DNA from: Physella acuta
Taxonomy: Eukaryota > Mollusca > Gastropoda > Physidae
Length of the DNA stretch: 64,000 bases
Assembly: GCF_028476545.1 (NCBI RefSeq)
Contig: NW_026732602.1
Location: forward strand, 53,772 to 117,771
Reading direction: 5' to 3'
The notes under the pieces were generated by a model, which had not been told where the DNA came from, made no database searches, and saw nothing but the letters and a program-made list of their open reading frames with translations. Positions 57,781 to 64,000 of the stretch are shown here, piece after piece (positions within the stretch are counted from its first letter, which is position 1; each line of letters opens with the position of its first letter). Made by a program: the position numbers and the translations under genes.

Positions 57781-59018
57781 TAACAAAATGTTATGAAACT
57801 ACTGATATTGGTTTTACTTCACTTATCTCTATTTCCGGAAAAGCAAAAATTGTTCAAAGTTCAAACTTTCTAAAGCATATGACTCATGACTGTTCTTTAC
57901 GGGCACAAGGAAATAAAAGCACGGAGTCTGTTAGACATTAGATAACGGATAATTTTTATTTGTTTATTTCACTACTCCTCTTCTTTATTATTAGCAAATT
58001 AAAAAAAAAAACAAGATTAACGTTTTGTTTTGCAAGCCTACGGAAAATAGTGTTATAAATGGCTATGCCTTTATAAATCGTGTTGAACATATAAAAGAAA
58101 TCAGAAATCTCGCTTTTATGGAGCTTTAATTAGCTATTAAAAGTTAATGTAGCTTTAATATCTTTAATGTAAGAAACAAAATTTCTAGTACTTGTGTCTC
58201 GCGTCAGAAAATAACAAGTCACACACAAAAGCGCAACCTTTTACGGGCCATCGTTTTGTAATATTTATATGAAATAAGGACAGATTAAACGACTCAGCCC
58301 AGTTCCTTCATCATTCCTTGTCGAAATGGCGTAGCTAGAGGAGGGCGGTTGGGGCGGCCGCCCCATGCGCTGAACCTATGGGGGCGCCAAAAGAGTTGGA
58401 ATTTTTTAAAGCTGAGGTATTGAATTATAAATATTCAACATTAGGAAAGTAAGCATCTACAAGGCTTTACACACTGATGTAACTGTTTACTACATCAGTT
58501 TTGTTCGACCACAGTACAAACCGTTATGGCATTGTGAATGATAAAAAGCGCCACCAACATTTTCAAACAGGTGGGGGTGAGGAAGGGAAACTCTTTTTCA
58601 CCAACTTGAGTAACTATATGTATATAAATGGGCGTGAGGGAGTGCGAAATTCCCCGGATGTTAGGATCGGTCGTTACGCCCCTGCCTAGGCCGATCGTAG
58701 AGATAGGAATACTTACATTGGCTCCTACTGTAGTAGGCGGACTTGATTGCCAGTCCATTATTTCTAGTCAGCATATACGTCGAGATTTTTACCTTAGTGT
58801 TTCTTTACTTTCTAACCACGTTCTCAATTCTTCATCATGTCGTTAATACCTAAATAGACTTCATTGGTCGTAAATGTGTCATAGCATGCTTAACTGCTGC
58901 ATTATTACCATTAATTAATATAATGAAAGATATTACGTTTTGAAACACTAATCTAGGCCAATTGTGTAACACGAAACCCGCAAGCTTATAGGCTACGTCA
59001 GTAAAATAATGTTTCCTC

Positions 59019-59033
59019 CATATAAAAAGGGGA
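59019..59033 (+). promoter_or_regulatory. TATA box of GPCR copy 2
   Basis: The same TATAAAAAG core as in copy 1, about 200 bp before the start codon, with flanking sequence conserved between the two duplicates. Confidence 0.55.
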
Positions 59034-59225
59034 TAAAAATTGTATTCTACTCTATTGGTATCTCGTTGTTTTCAAAGTTTAATTTGAGAAAACTACATTT
59101 TTAAGCAAAAATAGTCGGAGATGGAATTTCAGCCTACTTGAAACTACACAAAAACAAATAGTTTTAAACGTGTTAAAAATATTCCTCATGCACTGCCGTG
59201 TATACACGATAAACGATGCGCAAAA

Positions 59226-60104
59226 ATGTTTAACAAAATTTTGTTAATCTACATTCTGCCGGTTTTATGTTTTACGGGCGTCGTAAGTAACTTGTGGAAT
59301 ATCTACTTCCTGAAACGGAAAGGCTTCAAAAGCAACATCAACGCTGTTCTGTTATCTTTAGCTGTGGTGGATCTGTTGTTCTCACTCGGGAACTCGTTCA
59401 TGCACGGGTGTTTTGTTGTTGAAAATTTAAATATAAAACTGCCAGATAGCGTAGTATCTCTGGCATTCAATGTTGCATTACCATTTATCCGCTTGTGTTT
59501 CTACTCGAGTATGTGTCATGTCACAATGCTATCAGTCATAAGAATGGTCGCAGTTTGCTTTCCTTTTCATACGTCTAGACTCTTCACTTCTCGAAGGATC
59601 AAAATTCTAATTTGTCTAGCCTACGTTCTACCAATACTTTTCATTCTTCCAACACATATTTTATATCTAATGTATTGGATCAACTCTCAAAGCCTTAAAT
59701 TAGATTTTAGTGCTTATAAGCTTAAAATAGCGCCACAATTCATGAACTTTATATTTGTGTTAGAAGGTAATGTAGTTCCCCAACTATTTATCACGGGACC
59801 GCTTATTGTTAACACAACATGCACTATCCTCATCACACGAAAGTTGTGCACCGGAAAATTCAAGTTTACAGCCAAGACTCAAGCTAACAAAATAAATGAG
59901 GCAAAAATTTTCTGGACATTGTATTCCATCTGCATATCGAAAATGGTGATTTGTTTACCAGTGACTGTCTTAGACAACATGCCTGCCCTGTTGGTCAACT
60001 TGCCAGAATCAAATTATGAAACTGTGACGTCAATACTATATGTGTTAGGTTTAGTGAACGCATCCTGTAACGCAATAATATTTATAATTCATAGCTTGCG
60101 CTAA
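59226..60104 (+). CDS. Rhodopsin-like GPCR, single exon, copy 2 (probable chemosensory receptor)
   Basis: This is the tandem paralogue of the receptor about 3.5 kb upstream, also 292 residues with seven hydrophobic segments. The segment equivalent to the upstream start of copy 1 has lost its first ATG, and the next ATG (59120) meets a stop after six codons, so translation must begin at 59226. TM1 to TM3 are almost identical to copy 1, including LAVVD and SVIRM. The residues after TM2 (VVENLNIKL), TM4 (LICLAYVLPILF) and the second extracellular region into TM5 differ strongly. TM7 carries NAIIF instead of NAIIY, so the NPxxY motif is changed at both key positions. The stop, the near absence of a cytoplasmic tail, the upstream TATA box and the downstream AATAAA match copy 1. 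Both reading frames are intact, so both genes are probably functional. Confidence 0.85.
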   Translation: MFNKILLIYILPVLCFTGVVSNLWNIYFLKRKGFKSNINAVLLSLAVVDLLFSLGNSFMHGCFVVENLNIKLPDSVVSLAFNVALPFIRLCFYSSMCHVTMLSVIRMVAVCFPFHTSRLFTSRRIKILICLAYVLPILFILPTHILYLMYWINSQSLKLDFSAYKLKIAPQFMNFIFVLEGNVVPQLFITGPLIVNTTCTILITRKLCTGKFKFTAKTQANKINEAKIFWTLYSICISKMVICLPVTVLDNMPALLVNLPESNYETVTSILYVLGLVNASCNAIIFIIHSLR

Positions 60105-60126
60105 ACTGGAGTAATAAACCATTTCT

Positions 60127-60134
60127 TCAAATAA
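60127..60134 (+). terminator. Polyadenylation signal of GPCR copy 2
   Basis: An AATAAA hexamer lies about 25 bp after the stop codon, equivalent to the one in copy 1. Confidence 0.5.
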
Positions 60135-60135
60135 A

Positions 60136-60916
60136 AGCTTTGATTTTAGTTGGTTAAACTGTTTTTTTTTTGTAATGTGACGTCACTGGCTGGGGTGAAA
60201 TCTTCGATTTGCTATTGGTCAGGATAAATGACAGAATAAGTGGTATAGAAATAACACACCGTTACTCAATGCCTCACTTTATATGCCAATGTACGCCTTA
60301 TGACTTTTGAGTATTGTTACACAAATATGAAAAATACATGCGCAGAATCTGCCAATAGATATCTAATGTGTTTTATACGGTGGCCATTTATAACCATTAC
60401 ACAACTCCTTCTCTGTATAAGATTTGACAAATATATTAGGTGGTAATGTTTGTGTCTTTATTATCGAGAATCGATGATGTCATTATTTTCGTGTCATTAG
60501 AGTTATATAATATAGAATCAATGACCTCATTCTTTTTTTTGAGTAGCTTTGAAGAAACACTGGTGGCATTTGTAGATCATACAGACTAAAGGTGGATCCT
60601 ACTTTTAAAATCTATATCCATTTCCTACTTTTGGCCACTAAACCTCAATCATGCAGATAGTGTTCCAGACTTTTTTCTCAGGGTGGGAAGGGGTGTTTGT
60701 TGAGTGGGCGGGGGGGGGGGGGGGGGGTTCTAGACGTTCTTCAGTGTGTATGTGTATGGGAGGGGGGCTATGCCTTCTACTCAAAGAGATACATGAAAGA
60801 AACTCTACATGATTACCCTTTTTAAGATCAGACAAATAAATTATGCCGTATATGTCAGTGTCTGTACATTGGCATTATCAATTATCGATGACGTCATTAT
60901 TATTGTCTATTATTAA
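60136..60916. other. Spacer between GPCR copy 2 and the hexamer satellite
   Basis: No gene. There is a poly-G run at about 60710-60727 and a TGACGTCA-containing segment just before the satellite (60888-60895). Confidence 0.5.
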
Positions 60917-63900
60917 TATTGTTACTGTTACTGTTACTGTTACTGTTACTGTTACTGTTACTGTTACTGTTACTGTTACTGTTACTGTTACTGTTACTGT
61001 TACTGTTACTGTTATTGTTACTGTTACTGTTACTGTTACTGTTACTGTTACTGTTACTGTTACTGTTACTGTTACTGTTACTGTTACTGTTACTGTTACT
61101 GTTACTGTTACTGTTACTGTTACTGTTACTGTTACTGTTACTGTTACTGTTACGGTAACGGTTACGGTTACGGTTACGGTTACGGTTACGGTTACGGTTA
61201 CGGTTACGGTTACGGTTACGGTTACGGTTACGGTTACGGTTACGGTTACGGTTACGGTTACGGTTACGGTTACGGTTACGGTTACGGTTACGGTTACGGT
61301 TACGGTTACGGTTACGGTTACGGTTACGGTTTCGGTTACGGTTACGGTTACGGTTACGGTTACGGTTACGGTTACGGTTACGGTTACGGTTACGGTTACG
61401 GTTACGGTTACGGTTACGGTTACGGTTACGGTTACGGTTACGGTTACGGTTACGGTTACGGTTACGGTTACGGTTACGGTTACGGTTACGGTTACGGTTA
61501 CGGTTACGGTTACTGTTACTGTTACTGTTACTGTTACTGTTACTGTTACTGTTACTGTTACTGTTACTGTTACTGTTATTGTTACTGTTATTGTTATTGT
61601 TATTGTTATTGTTATTGTTATTGTTATTGTTATTGTTATTGTTATTGTTATTGTTATTGTTATTGTTATTGTTATTGTTATTGTTATTGTTATTGTTATT
61701 GTTATTGTTATTGTTATTGTATATTGTTATTGTTATTGTTATTGTTATTGTTATTGTTATTGTTATTGTTATTGTTATTGTATTGTTATTGTTATTGTTA
61801 TTGTTATTGTTATTGTTATTGTTATTGTTATTGTTATTGTTATTGTTATTGTTTATTGTTATTGTTATTGTTATTGTTTTTGTTATTGTTATTGTTATTG
61901 TTATTGTTATTGTTATTGTTATTGTTATTGTTATTGTTATTGTTATTGTTATTGTTATTGTTATTGTTATTGTTATTGTTATTGTTATTGTTATTGTTAT
62001 TGTTATTGTTATTGTTATTGTTATTGTTATTGTTATTGTTATTGTTATTGTTATTGTTATTGTTATTGTTATTGTTATTGTTATTGTTATGTTATGTTAT
62101 TGTTATTGTTATTGTTATTGTTATTGTTATTGTTATTGTTATTGTTATTGTTATGTTATTGTTATTGTTATTGTTATTGTTATTGTTATTGGTATTGGTA
62201 TTGGTATTGTATTGGTATTGGTATTGGTATTGGTATTGTTATTGTTATTGTTATTGTTATTGTTATTGTTATTGTTATTGTTATTGTTATTGTTATTGTT
62301 ATTGTTATTGTTATTGTTAGTGTTATTGTTAGTGTTAGTGTTAGTGTTAGTGTTAGTGTTAGTGTTAGTGTTAGTGTTAGTGTTAGTGTTAGTGTTATTG
62401 TTATTGTTATTGTTATTGTTATTGTTATTGTTATTGTTATTGTTATTGTTATTGTTATTGTTATTGTTATTGTTATTGTTATTGTTATTGTTATTGTTAT
62501 TGTTATTGTTATTGTTATTGTTATTGTTATTGTTATTGTTATTGTTATTGTTATTGTTACTGTTACTGTTATTGTTATTGTTATTGTTATTGTTACTGTT
62601 ATTGTTATTGTTATTGTTATTGTTATTGTTATTGTTGTTGTTGTTGTTGTTGTTGTTATTGTTATTGTTATTGTTATTGTTATTGTTATTGTTATTGTTA
62701 TTGTTATTGTTATTGTTATTGTTATTGGTTATTGTTATTGTTATTGTTATTGTTATTGTTATTGTTATTGTTATTGTTATTGTTATTGTTATTGTTATTG
62801 TTATTGTTATTGTTATTGTTATGTGTTATTGTTATTGTTATTGTTATTGTTATTGTTATTGTTATTGTTATTGTTATTGTTATTGTTATTGTTATTGTTA
62901 TTGTTATTGTTATTGTTATTGTTATTGTTATTGTTATTGTTAGTGTTAGTGTTAGTGTTATTGTTAGTGTTAGTGTTAGTGTTAGGTTTAGGTGTTATTG
63001 TTATTGTTATTGTTATTGTTATTGTTTATTGTTATTGTTATTGTTATTGTTATTGTTATTGTTATTGTTATTGTTATTGTTATTGTTATGTTATTGTTAT
63101 TGTTATTGTTATTGTTATTGTTATTGTTATTGTTATTGTTATTGTTATTGTTATTGTTATTGTTATTGTTATTGTTATTGTATATGTTATTGTTATTGTT
63201 ATTGGTATTGTTATTGTTATTGTTATTGTTATGTTATTGTTATTGTTATTGTTATTGTTATTGTTATTGTTATTGTTATTGTTATTGTTTATTGTTATTG
63301 TTATTGTTATTGTTATTGTTTATTGTTATTGTTATTGTTATCGTTATCGTTATCGTTATCGTTATCGTTATCGTTATCGTTATCGTTATCGTTATTGTTA
63401 TTGGTTTTATTGTTATTGTTATTGTTATTGTTATTGTTATTGTTATGTTATTGTTTATTGTTATTTGTTATTGTTATTGTTATTGTTATTGTTTATTTGT
63501 TATTGTTATGTTATTGTTATTGTTATTGATTATTGGTTATTGTTATTGTTACTTGTTATGTTATTGTTATTGTTATTGTTATTTGTTATTGTTTATTGTT
63601 ATTGTTATTGTTATTGTTATTGTTATTGTTATTGTTATTGTTATTGTTATTGGTATTGTTATTGTTATTGTTTATTGTTTGTTATGTTATTGTTATTGTT
63701 TTGTTATTGTTATTGTTTGTTATTAGTTAGTGTTATTGTTATTGTTATTGTTATGTGTTATTGTTATTGGTTATTGTTATTGTTATTGTTATGTATGGTT
63801 ATTGTTATTGTTATTGTTATTGTTATTGTTATGTGTTAGTGTTAGTGTTTATTGTTTATAGGTGTTATTGTTAGTGTTATTGTTATTGTTATTGTTTATT

Positions 63901-64000
63901 GGTATTGTTAGTGTTACTGTTATTGTTATTGTTATTGTTATTGGTTATTGTATAGTTGTGTATGTTTGTGTTAGGGTATTGTTATTGTTATTGTTTATTA
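60917..64000. repeat. Hexanucleotide satellite (GTTANN)n running off the window
   Basis: Over 3 kb of six-base units arranged in blocks: GTTACT (60917-61152), GTTACG (61153-61511), GTTACT (61512-61585), then mostly GTTATT. Within the last are patches of GTTAGT (about 62317-62398 and 62936-62985), GTT (62632-62660), GTTATC (63339-63395) and GTTGGT-like variants. Order decays to the right, with many one-base indels after 63.4 kb. A frame of nearly 1000 codons across it is an artefact. Confidence 0.97.

Larger units (their letters stand above)
57245..60135 (+). repeat. Segmental duplication, copy 2
   Basis: Direct repeat of 54345-56610, offset by about 2.9 kb at the left end. It keeps the complete MITE at 57575-57780 and about 400 bp around 58380-58780 that copy 1 lacks. 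The homology ends shortly after the GPCR polyadenylation signal. Confidence 0.8.

Noticed and set aside
60843-63839. A 998-codon open frame and several overlapping long frames of V/T, L and C/Y runs
   Set aside because: They are translations of a hexamer repeat; six is divisible by three, so stops are absent by construction.

Overview
The window looks like nuclear DNA of an invertebrate, most likely a gastropod mollusc. The reasons are short exons in an AT-rich background, very abundant microsatellites ((TA)n, (CA)n, (CT)n, (CAGA)n, poly-G/C), many tRNA-derived SINEs and hAT-type MITEs, and a tandem pair of intronless rhodopsin-like receptors of the kind that form chemosensory clusters in gastropods. 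The species assignment is inference. There is no prokaryotic or viral gene organisation.

Layout. (1) 1-18.3 kb holds no gene I can support. It is repeat-rich intergenic sequence with simple repeats, three unrelated tandem arrays, SINE copies, two complete hAT-type MITEs with 8-bp target duplications (4547-4884 and 11601-11850), a solo LTR with a 5-bp target duplication (8514-8815), a hAT end fragment and many poly-G/poly-C tracts. (2) 18.3-52.7 kb is one gene on the minus strand, a KNTC1/ROD orthologue, the large subunit of the kinetochore RZZ complex. I resolved 50 exons by eye. All 49 junctions have GT-AG borders and compatible phases and give about 1744 codons. The N-terminal beta-propeller and most of the helical solenoid are recognisable. 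The C-terminal part, about 200-300 residues in the human protein, was not found. (3) 52.7-53.9 kb, just upstream of the KNTC1 start codon, is a MITE with another copy of the same family inserted in it. (4) 54.3-60.1 kb is a tandem segmental duplication, each copy carrying one single-exon GPCR gene on the plus strand with a TATA box and a polyadenylation signal. (5) 60.9-64.0 kb is a hexanucleotide satellite of GTTANN units that runs off the window.

The most unusual feature is inside KNTC1. Many introns carry minisatellite arrays that start exactly at an exon edge. In at least ten of them the repeat unit itself contains exonic bases plus the real 5' or 3' splice site, so one intron can hold from a handful to about 65 copies of the authentic splice junction. 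This regularity across independent introns with unrelated unit sequences is the pattern I would examine first.

The two gene regions are not functionally linked in any way I can see: one encodes a mitotic checkpoint protein, the other a pair of probable chemosensory receptors.
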